From Dipylidium caninum (lineage: Eukaryota > Platyhelminthes > Cestoda > Cyclophyllidea > Dipylidiidae): DNA of 64,000 nucleotides. Positions within the stretch are counted from its first letter, which is position 1; the number at the start of each line of letters is the position of its first letter. The notes under the pieces are model-generated. The model was not told the origin of the DNA, did no database searches, and saw only the letters and a list, made by a program, of their open reading frames with translations. The DNA lies in the NCBI GenBank assembly GCA_017562135.1, contig QEYB01000228.1, positions 1 to 64,000 on the forward strand. Reading direction: 5' to 3'. Below, in pieces: positions 21,901-32,343 of this stretch. The position numbers were made by a program, and so were the translations under genes.

Positions 21901-24003
21901 ACGTTGATTGTGCGTGCCCAATTTTGTGAGAACACTCCCACACACATACACCATGACCTTTAAAGAAAGCCAGCCGACCACCAGCCCCGCACAACGGAAA
22001 CGGAAATATTGCAGCCGTCATCAGTCGCATGTTCACCATGGTACCTGAGGGAGTCGGATGCTTCAAATGAAGATTCGATGAGAGAAGAAGAGAACAACAT
22101 ACCTTAAGATCGTACTTCCGATGCACGGTCACCCGGGGGCTGAAGACATTACGCATTGCAAGGAGGTAGGTCTCTTGGTCGTTCACAGTAATGCGATACA
22201 TTCCAAGATACTGTGGTAGAAGCGTTTGTCCGTGTACATTGACTATGTACTACAAGAAGTTGAGGAAAGAACAGGCCCAGTAAAATAACTTATTATTACG
22301 TCATATAAAATGTACACGAGATCGTTAACCTCGAAAATAAACCCTCAAATATTCTCGTCGCAAATAAAATTTGTGCTACCACGCTCAGCGTAGACGAGAA
22401 GGCCGACCATTCAACCTGTCAGTAACTGCATTCAAAGATATTTTCTACCTCTCTAGCCTCGTTACAGAGACTAAGTGAACCCTTTAACGTGTCGGCTGTT
22501 AGTAACTTCGCGTATTTGCGCATTACTTGCCAGCAATGATTAAAAGGCATACACTCCCCAAGAGCAACGGGCTTTCAGCATCGCGTTGCTACGTCATTTA
22601 AATGAGCTCAAATAATCACTTAGGGAGACAAGAAGACGCCAGATAAACAAGAAACGAAGTTAAGATCACTCAAAAACCGTTCGAGTAAATAAGTTTTTAT
22701 CACGAGAACAGTCCAACCTCAACGACCAGTAGACTAGTAATGATGTAAGCGCAGCTTATTTTAACGTTAAATAGGAGATTAGGAATCAAGCATTAGACAC
22801 GAACTCCTGCAGTCTGTCTCGTTAAATAGGTCGATTGTTCCATAATAATACCGCCTCCAACGAAATGAAAAACTTCTGAAATTAAATCAAACCAAAATGT
22901 TGCTCAATCTGCCACAGGTGAGATCACAATCGAACAAATGCAAAAGAATACTACTCAAATTATATTTACCTTTGTTGTCAAATTGCCATTAAACATCTAT
23001 CAGATACTTCATTACAATAATAACATTTCCTTCATTCAATCGAAGGAAATAAAGGTGTTACAGATAAAAGTTCAAGCATGTTGCAAGGACAAACAGAAAA
23101 TTGCAGAATAGTTATCGCCACACCACTAAATTTATAATTTCAGTTATTTTCACCGGGGTGAAAGTCTTTGATCGCTGAGGGTCACATTTAAGCGCCGATA
23201 AAAGGGAAATAAAGGATGACGTTTTCAAAAAGGTTACATTAATTCCAGAACAATATCCTATTAAGAACAAGCAGAGAAAAAACTGACGATTACGGGTGAT
23301 GGTATGAGGGAAGACAGTAATGTTGTCAACCCCCTTAAGGGTAGTTGGTATTTAATTTACGCTAAATAACTATTACGACAGGCTGCGTAAGTGAAAGTGT
23401 AGCAAAAACACAAAAGTAGGCAATTGAGATTTGATGTAAAAAGGACGGAGAATAGGCTTTGCCCTCACCTCGTGGTAGTTCTCTATAAAGTGGTGCATCT
23501 GTTCCACCTCCTCCGAACTGATCGTCTTCAAAACATAGTGTCTATTATACGTCACGAGCAGTTTGGATCCGGATTTACCACTTACACTATCCCACAGAGG
23601 TTGATAGCGCGTAAAAGACTCCTGTAGAATGACAATCTATGGTGTTATATCACAAAGTACCCAATAGTCATTAGTGTCAACGTTAAACCTGTCCCTGAGG
23701 TTCTGGAAAGCCAGCGGACAATACTCCTTAAACTTAAAGCGACTTGGCATATTCTCCCTAAATGTAACAAATTGTTATAAATAATCGCCTTACTTGTTAA
23801 ACAGGTGCCCCTTCACCTTGATCTTTAGGTAGGCCTTGAAGTCATCCTTCAAAAGAACAGCTCGAGGTTTCATGTGTTGCAGGGGTAGAAAGGGAGTGGT
23901 TGATGCCCCACATAAGAACACTTTTCAGAGGCTCGTTGGCACGGAAAAGCTTTAGTTTCTGCCGACCGCCTTTCAACTTCTTCTGCTTCGACTGGGTCGC
24001 CAT
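9952..24003 (-). CDS. PIP4K2: Phosphatidylinositol-5-phosphate 4-kinase type 2 (PIP4K2)
   Basis: Nine minus-strand exons join in phase: 24003-23794, 23757-23661, 23621-23469, 22249-22103, 19023-18985, 15115-15002, 13485-13047, 12967-12857 and 10136-9952 (TAA 9954-9952), about 497 residues. PIP4Ks phosphorylate PI5P to PI(4,5)P2 on endomembranes. Conserved blocks are the N-terminal [20 protein letters not shown], the nucleotide-binding Lys in [15 protein letters not shown] (near residue 134), the core [19 protein letters not shown], then [20 protein letters not shown] and [12 protein letters not shown]. The activation-loop region ([20 protein letters not shown]) resembles type II PIP4K rather than PIP5K. 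Oddities: exon 1 has one extra base in the G run 23882-23885 that breaks frame between HSLST and [17 protein letters not shown], and exon 7 adds a roughly 129-residue Gly/Ser/Pro-rich insert after GIHDVE. Donor GCG|GTCAGT of exon 6 is weak. Exon 9 could start six bases earlier in the same frame. Confidence 0.93.
11015..11269 (+). CDS. Possible small antisense ORF in PIP4K2 intron 8, unrecognised
   Basis: An ATG-initiated plus-strand frame of 84 codons begins [20 protein letters not shown] and continues with a Ser/Thr/Pro/Lys-rich stretch including [17 protein letters not shown]. The stop TAG overlaps a possible donor (TTAAG|GTAGCT), so it could be a first exon. It lies opposite to PIP4K2 within its last intron. 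No family is recognised and chance is not excluded. Confidence 0.25.
   Translation: MSESPTISASCSTQTWPRQISKNEEKSKSTKPINIDIAAPTSSSPTSRLNTGFRPNKQFIPILRSPILIVFPSNLMTFQFSPLR
11316..11331 (+). other. 16-bp match to the phage T7 promoter core
   Basis: ACTCACTATAGGGAGA is identical to the initiating part of the T7 class III consensus, whereas the upstream recognition part (TAATACG) is not present. It lies in a PIP4K2 intron. Coincidence is likely; a cloning-linker remnant is the alternative. Confidence 0.3.
14254..14276. repeat. GAA microsatellite
   Basis: A short imperfect run of GAA triplets within PIP4K2 intron 6 (between the exons at 15115-15002 and 13485-13047). Confidence 0.8.
15655..16707. 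repeat. Dispersed repeat, copy 2, inside PIP4K2 intron 5
   Basis: The core 16039-16707 matches 7543-8226 closely and in the same orientation. The upstream match 15655-15745 to 7440-7535 is separated from the core here by about 290 bp that are absent from copy 1. Copy 2 therefore carries an insertion, or copy 1 a deletion, between flank and core. AATAAA-like motifs occur near the right end of both copies. Confidence 0.7.
18453..18466. repeat. CA microsatellite
   Basis: Seven CA dinucleotides in PIP4K2 intron 5. Confidence 0.8.
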
Positions 24004-24005
24004 AT

Positions 24006-24022
24006 CTGTAAAGTAAAAAGCA
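24006..24022 (-). promoter_or_regulatory. 3' splice acceptor directly upstream of the PIP4K2 ATG
   Basis: Reading the minus strand, CTTTTTACTTTACAG is followed by AT and then the ATG. This is a good polypyrimidine tract plus AG placed only two bases before the start. It fits a spliced-leader acceptor or the 3' end of a 5'-UTR intron; the sequence alone cannot separate these. Confidence 0.6.
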
Positions 24023-27000
24023 GATACCCACCAGTAAATTCCGTGGGTGTTATTAGGTGACTGCCACTTTCAGGACAAAAACAGTAAAGTCCAAGTTGGA
24101 GACGCCTACCTTTCACAAACACCTTCTTCACTTAAAATAACGCAACAAAGTTACCACCTCATCAAAGCGATTAAAACATCTACGCTTTCTAACGCAATTC
24201 GGTTATCAATACGGACTGCACAGTTGCGCGAGTTAATCAGTTAACGACTCGACAAGAACTTATGTTGCCGCTACACCAAACACATTTTCCAAATGAATTC
24301 ACGGTCACTCACAATGCCAGACACTTCGACACCGTATTTAAGGGATCTCAAAGTGCATTCACCACCTAATTTTTCTTTCAACTGCTTCCACCTCTCTCAT
24401 ACTCCTCCACCACCACTGTCCACACACTTCCCACTTCCATTAAGAAACTACCTTCTGTCATCGACGCCATGACTGCAGTCGCTCACTGACAAATGTCTGG
24501 AAAGCAATCTCGTCAAACCTTCGACAATGATCGACGCAGACAACAACTTCTTCCAGGAATGTCGTGACATGAAGATCATCCCAGATCAAATAAGTTTAAC
24601 GAGAAATGTGGAATAAGGATGAATGCCTTTCCTCCACTCTCCCCCAACTTTCCACAAATGAAAAATCCAGTGAAAAAAGGGCCATCCCACGTCCTACACA
24701 CAACTCCGCACAATAGGGACATTTATGTTAATGCCTCGAGCGAGCAAAAACCTCTACGTCGTAGGTGCCAAGTGTCACTACACCCAACCCCTCCTAACCT
24801 CACTCGTGTAGTGGCCACTAATTGCAGGAAGACGGAGAATGCAGAATTCAGAATGCGGAATGCGGAATGGATATTGGAGTGGCGAGTAGTGATGAATACG
24901 AGGGAAGAGCAGGAATGGTGGCAAAGTTGGGTAAGCAGTTTCACGTATGTTTGCTCGTTGACCCCAACAAACACCACCTATTCGAGGACAGGGCACGTTG
25001 TAAAGCCAAACCACCTCCTCACTATGTCAACTCACACCAATAAGGTGGTGCAATGCACGACAAAATTACCACTATTCGCCAGCTACCAATACATATCCTA
25101 CTCAACAAAGAGCCCCAAAATAATAATATCGGCAAACTCGAAACAATCCACACCCACATCATCTGCAAATCACCATTTGGGCTTAAGCAGGTGCCTCGTT
25201 GAGTTCACCAATGAAGAAATAACTGTGCAAAGATTCATCCACATCAAATAGCCCAGCTCGAAAGGAACCAGCTCCAACTACCCCTACCTCCTTTCAAGAC
25301 CACATCCAAGGCAAGCAATGAATAAAAGAGGGCACATTTGCAAATAACACGAAGAAGACCGGATCGATCGCACAAACCAAACACTAAACATCAACAATCA
25401 AAAAAAATCAGATCGTCGAGAAACTCAGTTAAACAAGGACCACAATGAGCACTACAGACGACGAAGCTAAGCAAGGGTATACGAAGGATACACGAAAGAA
25501 TGCAGCTCACCCGACGCCAGTACGCCAGTATGCCAATAGCACAAACTGCGCGGATTGATGCAGGCCGTAGGTCTATTGGCTACATAGACCTGCTTCGATT
25601 AAGTGGATGGTTAAAACAAGGCTATTGGAAGAAGCATTTAATCAGCATTCGTCACCACACCTTCCCCTTAAAGTGAGAGAGAATAGTCTCTTAAGACACA
25701 GTTTTTGCCCACTCGACGGAGGCGACGTATTTTGCGATTGACTAAAATATGCTCATCCGCGTGACTCCCGTTTCTCTTTTAACTAGACAGAGAATGGTCT
25801 TTTCCCTGGGATGGAGCTGGTAAAAACTGCTAAGTGAAAGGGAGTGCTGCATGGCAATAGGCATCTCGTTGAGCACATCGCCCTATTTTACTTGGGCAAC
25901 AACCACCTCCCTTCTCGCAACGGTGCTAAATAATGCTCCACTGCTCGCTGAGACATGATGTGGGAGACACCAAGTACGTAGGAGAGCAATGTTTTACCTT
26001 GTGCACACAGCAGTGCCCCATGTTCGAGCTCCCCAAATGTTTCATCTAAATACATTTGTGTTGCTTGGAAGAGGCTGCGATGCAATGTGGCAGAGCATCT
26101 TTTCCAAGGTGATTTATCAGCGCTTCATTCCTCCTACTACGTAAACGACGTTTCAGCTCAAGTGGGCAATCTGCCTGTTGACTTCACTCAAGCTTCTACA
26201 AGCAGTTAAGGCAAGACATTTTGGAATGTTTGACAAAGGCCATCTTAAGTAATTTGTGAGTTTAACATCACATCACCATCACTTCGAGGGTGACGTGCCA
26301 GAGAAGGCTGATATGCTCCTCTGACGCAATAGCCCATACTTTAACGATTTTGTGGGCCAGGTTGATTTTCTATTCCCGTGTAGGCTGTGATTTTAACTGA
26401 CAGGCTAGTGGTATTGGCAACTGCAGAGGAAATGATTTGAGGGAGATTTTGTCATAATTGAACGATCATGCCCCCTCCAGGGAAGAGTGTGTGCCTGTCC
26501 GGTAAGGATGACAATTGAGTGCTATTGTTCCTCCTTCTTCTTCTTCTTCCCACGACGTCAGCAGCACATACGTGGACACGTCGTGAATCGGCTGCGATTG
26601 AAGCAGAGGCGATTGGCGATGAATCTCATCTCGTCCAGTCCGTCGTCCAAATTGCGGGCCGATAAGCATGTGGTTATATGAAGTCGGCATGAGAAATCAA
26701 CGGGGGGAATAGCGGCTTATAGACACAAGACCTCCATTTCATTTGGGATTCGTATGCCTGAGAGGCGAGCAGGTGTCATGACGTGTAAGGCGTTGGCGAT
26801 GTCGCAACTAGCAAGGTGAGCGCCATGTGTCATTCGGCTCTACCTCATCAGGTCGTTCTCCACCAGTGCTCATGCACGAATCCGAACGCCTCGCCAAACA
26901 TAGGGTGTAAAGAGAGATCCTCTGTTGGCAAATTCAGTGTGGTCGTAGCCTCCTCTTACCTCCTGACGAGGGCAACTACAAGCCAATTAGTGTCGTTAAC

Positions 27001-27413
27001 CGCCGGGCCCTACCCACTCGACTACTGCGTGTCATGTGGATCGACGATTCATTTAATTTTTCTGGCGATGCCCATCATGCCTGTCTATGGCTTTGTATTG
27101 AGGTGACAGAAGTTCACAATCTACAATTTTGTCTCCTTCCACGGAGGAGTGATCAGAAGGCACATGAGAAAAGCGAGATGTGTTGCAGCATGCAAAGGTC
27201 ACCCTACGTCTCCCATGCTGGCTCAGTGTGCTTTCGTGTGTGCAACGTTGACGCCGATCCTCTCTCCTCCTTCAGACTGCGGTAAATGAAACCCGCCACC
27301 GCATGAGGTGACATTGCACATGCTGGGCAAATATAGCGTCTGGAGGTCGCGGTCCACACAAAGGTGAGAGCCAAGTAACATGGACATTAGACGCGTGGAA
27401 GGTCCGACGTGAG
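24023..27413. other. Intergenic between PIP4K2 and the micro-exon gene
   Basis: No gene recognised on either strand. A long plus-strand frame (24619-25251) has no domain and contains a short tandem of GAATGCG units near 24848-24875, so it is judged noncoding. A 37-codon ATG frame at 25445 (MSTTDDEAKQGYTKDTRKNA) is too short to call. A CTT microsatellite lies at 26534-26549. The divergent promoters of PIP4K2 and the micro-exon gene must lie in this interval. Confidence 0.45.
26534..26549. repeat. CTT microsatellite
   Basis: Five CTT triplets plus a C; no associated gene. Confidence 0.8.
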
Positions 27414-27420
27414 TATAAAA
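27414..27420 (+). promoter_or_regulatory. TATA box of the micro-exon gene
   Basis: TATAAAA lies 38 bases before the first ATG (27458). A start site about 25-30 bases downstream would give a 5' UTR of only about 15 bases, beginning near 27440. Confidence 0.65.
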
Positions 27421-27457
27421 GGAGGAGTATGCGGTGTACTGAAAGACAACACACGTC

Positions 27458-30400
27458 ATGATGCGACTGACAACACTCATCTTCATTGTATGCCTCTCCG
27501 CGAATTTGGGTAAGAAAGAAGTATTTTTTTCAATAAGTCGAAACAAATTAAAAGGCACGTCTAAAGTAATTTCATGCAGAAAGTGGGAAAAGGAGGGAAT
27601 ATGAGGATGGAAATGAGAGGCGACGGATAGTCAGTAGGATAACAATCGCTAGGTTCACGAAAATGCGCTTTATTTCATCTTCGTTTCGACTCGCCCAACC
27701 GCTACACTTTTGAATTGCAGCTTCTGGGCAAGAAGGTGAGTCCGACATTTCTTCAAGCTGATGCAGCAAAACCACATGCGTTTCTTGTCAACTCAACTCT
27801 TCCCTCGCCATTTCAGATGATTATTACGAATATCTCGCGTCTTCGAAATCAAGTAAGTCGTAGGGCCACCGAATGTGTCGCTGTGCCACGTAACAGGACA
27901 CTCGTCAACTCACCAACCATCAGTCTCCATGTCTGCCACACTCTGCCCTCCCACTTTCTTCCTCTTTCAACTTCCTCCACTTGTCTTAATCTCCACCATC
28001 TTCATTTGCAGCGTCTGCGGAAGATGGTATGTTCTTTTTCTCCGCATCCGAGTGCGACACTTTCCATCACTGCCTCGTCATCTCATCCTTCTTCCAAATC
28101 TTAGAAGCCACGACGACCGCAGCTCAGCGTCCAATGACAAGTAAGTCGTTGGGCCACCGAATGTGTCGCTGTGCCACGTCACAGGACACTCGTCAACTCA
28201 CCAACCCTCAGTCTCCATGTGTGCCACACTCTGCTCTCCAACTTTCTTCCTCTTTCTACTTCGTCCACTTGTTGTTATTAAACAACCGTTCACTCACTCA
28301 CTCCCTCACCCACTCACTGACTGGCATGCCACCAGCCTCCTCCATCCGGCGTTGTGCCATCACGCAGCAGCCCGAGGAGGCTTCACAAGTCGCCTTCTTC
28401 TCCCGCCCGCCCTCTCATGTCACATCGTGGCACTGTCGTCGACACACAAACAATCAAGCATCCAAGTCCACCTCACTTTGCACATCCACCTTCCACCTTC
28501 CTTCAACCTTCCCTTTCCGCTTGACCTAACCAAGCGCGTCTATTTTTGCAGACGGTGTGCAAGGAGGTGAGTTCTTAACTCCTTCATCGAAAACGCCACC
28601 ACCTCATGACTGCCTCGGCAACACATCGCTCTGCCCCATTATAGAAGTTGAGAACAATTACGACATGGAACCCGATGGCGGTAAGTAGAAGTGCCGAACT
28701 AGGTGTTGACAAACACCCGTTCACTCACTCACTCCCTCACCCACTCACTGACTGGCATGCCACCAGCCTCCTCCATCCGGAGTTGTGCCATCACGCAGCA
28801 GCCCGAGGAGGCTTCACACGTCGCCTTCTTCTCCCGCCCGCCCTCTCATGTCACATCGTGGCACTGTCGTCGACACACAAACAATCAAGCCTCCAAGTCC
28901 ACCTCACTTTGCACATCCACCTTCCACCTTCCTTCAAACTTCCCTTTCCGCTTGACCTAACCAAGCGCGTCTATTTTTGCAGACGGTGTGCAAGGAGGTG
29001 AGTTCTTAACTCCTTCATCGAAAACGCCACCACCTCATGACTGCCTCGGCAACACATCGCTCTGCCCCATTATAGAAGTTGAGGTCAATGGCAACATGGG
29101 ACCCGATGGCGGTAAGTAGAAGTGCCGAACTAGGTTTTGACAAACACCCGTTCACTCACTCACTCCCTCACTCGCTCACTGACTGGCATGCCACCAGCGA
29201 GGCTTTATTTTCCCAAATCAAGTAAGTCGTAGGGCCACCGAATGTGTCGCTGTGCCACGTGACAGGAAACTCGTCCACTCACCAACCCTGAGTCTCCATG
29301 TCTGCCACACTCTGCCCTCCCATTTTCTTCCTCCTTCTACTTCGTCCACTTGTCTTAATCTCCACTATCTTCATTTGCAGAGTCTGCGGAAGATGGTATG
29401 TTCTTTTTCTCCGCATCCGAGTGCGACACTTTCCATCACTGCCTCGTCATCTCATCCTTCTTCCAAATCTTAGAAGCCACGACGACCGCAGCTCAGCGTC
29501 CAATGACAAGTAAGTCGCTGGGCCACCGAATGTGTCGCTGTGCCACGTCACAGGACACTCGTCCACTCACCAACCCTCAGTCTCCATGTGTGCCACACTC
29601 TGCTCTCCAACTTTCTTCCTCTTTCTACTTCGTCCACTTGTTGTTATTAAACAACCGTTCACTCACTCACTCCCTCACAAACTCACTGACTGGCATGCCA
29701 CCAGCCTCCTCCATCCGGCGTTGTGCCATCACGCAGCAGCCCGAGGAGGCTTCACAAGTCGCCTTCTTCTCCCGCCCGCCCTCTCATGTCACATCGTGGC
29801 ACTGTCGTCGACACACAAACAATCAAGCATCCAAGTCCACCTCACTTTGCACATCCACCTTCCACCTTCCTTCAAACTTCCCTTTCCGCTTGACCTAACC
29901 AAGCGCGTCTATTTTTGCAGACGGTGTGCAAGGAGGTGAGTTCTTAACTCCTTCATCGAAAACGCCACCACCTCATGACTGCCTCGGCAACACATCGCTC
30001 TGCCCCATTATAGAAGTTGAGGTCAATGGCAACATGGGACCCGATGGCGGTAAGTAGAAGGGCCGAACTAGGTGTTGACAAACACCCGTTCACTCACTCA
30101 CTCCCTCACCCACTCACTGACTGGCATGCCACCAGCCTCCTCCATCCGGCGTTGTGCCATCACGCAGCAGCCCGAGGAGGCTTCACAAGTCGCCTTCTTC
30201 TCCCAACCGCCCTCTCATGTCACATCGTGGCACTGTCGTCGACACACAAACAATCAAGCCTCCAAGTCCACATCACTTTGCACATCCACCTTCCACCTTC
30301 CTTCAACTTCCCTTTCCGCTTGACCTAACAGCGCGTCTATTTTTGCAGACGGTGTGCAAGGAGTGATTCTTAACTCCTTCATCGAAAACGCCACCACCTC

Positions 30401-32343
30401 ATGACTGCCTCGGCAACACATGCTCTTGCCCCATTTATAAGGAAGTTTGAGGTCAATGGCAACATGGGACCGATGGCGGTAGTAGAAGTGCCGAACTAGG
30501 TTTTGACAAACACCCGTTCACTCACTCACTCCCTCACTCGCTCACTGACTGGCATGCCACCAGCGAGGCTTTATTTTCCCAAATCAAGTAAGTCGTAGGG
30601 CCACCGAATGTGTCGCTGTGCCACGTGACAGGAAACTCGTCCACTCACCAACCCTGAGTCTCCATGTGTGCCACACTCTGCCCTCCCATTTTCTTCCTCC
30701 TTCTACTTCGTCCACTTGTCTTAATCTCCACTATCTTCATTTGCAGAGTCTGCGGAAGATGGTATGTTCTTTTTCTCCGCATCCGAGTGCGACACTTTCC
30801 ATCACTGCCTCGTCATCTCATCCTTCTTCCAAATCTTAGAAGCCACGACGACCGCAGCTCAGCGTCCAATGACAAGTAAGTCGCTGGGCCACCGAATGTG
30901 TCGCTGTGCCACGTCACAGGACACTCGTCCACTCACCAACCCTCAGTCTCCATGTGTGCCACACTCTGCCTCTCCAACTTTCTTCCTCCTTCTACTTCGT
31001 CCACTTTGTTGTTATTAAACAACGTCCTCACTCACTCCCTCACACTCACTGACTGGCATGCACCAGCCCCTCCATTCCGGCGTTGTGCCATCACGCAGCA
31101 GCCCGAGGAGGCTTCACAAGTCGCCTCTCCCGCCCGCCCTCTCATGTCACATCGTGGCACTGTCGTCGACACACACAATCAGAACTCCAAGTCCACCTCA
31201 TTTTGCACATCCACCTTCCACCTTCCTTCAAACTTCCTTTCCGCTTGACCTAACCAAGCGCGTCTATTTTTGCAGCGGTGATGCAGAGGTGATTCTTAAC
31301 TCCTTCATCGAAAACGCCACCACTCATGATGCCTCGGCAACACATCGCTCTGCCCCATTATAGAAGTTGAGACAATGATGGGACCCGATGGCGGTAAGTA
31401 GAAGTGCCGAACTAGGTGTTGACAAACACCCGTTCACTCACTCACTCCCTCACTCGCTCACTGACTGCATGCCACCAGCGAGGCTTTTATTTCCCAAATC
31501 AAGTAAGTCGTAGGGCCACCGAATGTGTCGCTGTCCACGTCACAGACTCGTCCACTCACCAACCCTCATCTCCATGTCTGCCACACTCTGCCCTCCCATT
31601 CTTCCTCTTCTACTTCGTCCACTTGTCTTAATCTCCACCATCTTCATTTGCAGCGTCTCGGAAGATGGTATGTTCTTTTTTCTCCGCATCCGAGTGCGAC
31701 ACTTTCCATGACTGCCTCGTCATTCATCCTTCTTCCAAATCTTTAGAAGCCACGACAGACCGCAGCTCAGCGTCCAATGACAAGTAAGTTCGTTGGCCAC
31801 CGAATGTGTCGCTGTGCCACGTCACAGACACTCGTCCACTCACCAACCGGTCAGTCTCCATGTCTGCCACACTCCTGCCTCCCCACTTTCTTCCTCTTTC
31901 TACTTCGTCTTGTTTTCTTCTGGCACTCACTCCTCCTAACCCTGATGCTCCACTTTCTGGCATGCAGCCTCGCTCCATCCGCGTTCTGCATCGTAAGTAC
32001 AGCCGAGGAGCTTTTTTCTCCTTCTTTCCCCGCCCGCCCTCGCCCGTTTCATGTTTTTTTCAATTATGATATCATCTTTACTATCTGTCGCATTGGCTCT
32101 ATGTCTCTTTTGGTTTCTCTTCTCTCGGCTTTTCCTAATCTCAACGTCGCCTCCACATGCGACTGCTCTTTCCCGTAATTTGTCTGTGTCTGATTTTTGC
32201 CACTGCTTTAATTTTTGTTGTGTCTATCTTTATTGCTCACTGCCCATATTATCCCTTCCCTATTAGCCCATTGCCTCCTCTTAATTTCTCACAACTGGTC
32301 TTTTTTTTTTTCAGTTTGCTCTGAGGCCAATTGGGTCGTCTAA
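27458..32343 (+). CDS. Micro-exon gene encoding a secreted modular protein
   Basis: Exon 1 (27458-27509) encodes MMRLTTLIFIVCLSANLG, a signal peptide, after a TATA box. It is followed by GT-AG exons of exactly 15, 24 or 36 bp, all phase 1 to phase 1: 27721-27735 (ASGQE), 27817-27852 (DDYYEYLASSKS), 28012-28026 (TSAED), 28105-28140 (EATTTAAQRPMT), 28552-28566 (NGVQG), 28645-28680 (EVENNYDMEPDG), 28983-28997 (DGVQG), 29076-29111 (EVEVNGNMGPDG), 29198-29221 (ARLYFPKS), 29381-29395 (KSAED), 29474-29509, 29921-29935, 30014-30049, 30349-30363 (donor damaged), a damaged copy near 30444-30478, 30564-30587, 30747-30761, 30840-30875, damaged copies at 31276-31288 and 31364-31393, then 31479-31502, 31654-31667 and 31747-31783 (off by one). 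A 25-bp exon at 31968-31992 and a terminal exon 32315-32343 (CSEANWVV, TAA) follow a long T tract. The product would be an acidic, repeat-built secreted protein. The architecture is that of Schistosoma micro-exon genes; no sequence homology to any known one is claimed. Confidence 0.75.
28012..31993 (+). repeat. Nested tandem repeat carrying the micro-exons
   Basis: A higher-order unit of about 1.37 kb recurs: its 15-bp KSAED-type exon lies at 28012, 29381, 30747 and 31654, spacings 1369, 1366 and 907 bp. Each full unit carries exons of 15-36-15-36-15-36-24 bp. Inside it, a 431-bp subunit (intron plus NGVQG/DGVQG exon plus EVE exon) is present twice (28552 to 28983, 28645 to 29076); the third unit has lost one subunit. 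Introns are as similar as exons, including short CACTCACTCACTC runs, so duplication is recent. The introns after DDYYEYLASSKS and after EATTTAAQRPMT also resemble each other, indicating an older duplication layer. Confidence 0.9.

Noticed and set aside
24619..25251. A 210-codon open frame on the plus strand
   Set aside because: No domain, Met start in a repeat-rich region, simple tandem GAATGCG units inside, and overlapping open frames on both strands; most likely chance.
28286..28320. CACTCACTCACTCCCTCAC runs as a CRISPR-like or satellite array
   Set aside because: They are short intronic runs carried along in the larger repeat, with no spacers.
28029..30328. Long overlapping plus-strand open frames through the tandem array
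   Set aside because: They read straight through introns and recur only because the DNA repeats; the micro-exon splice signals explain the locus better.
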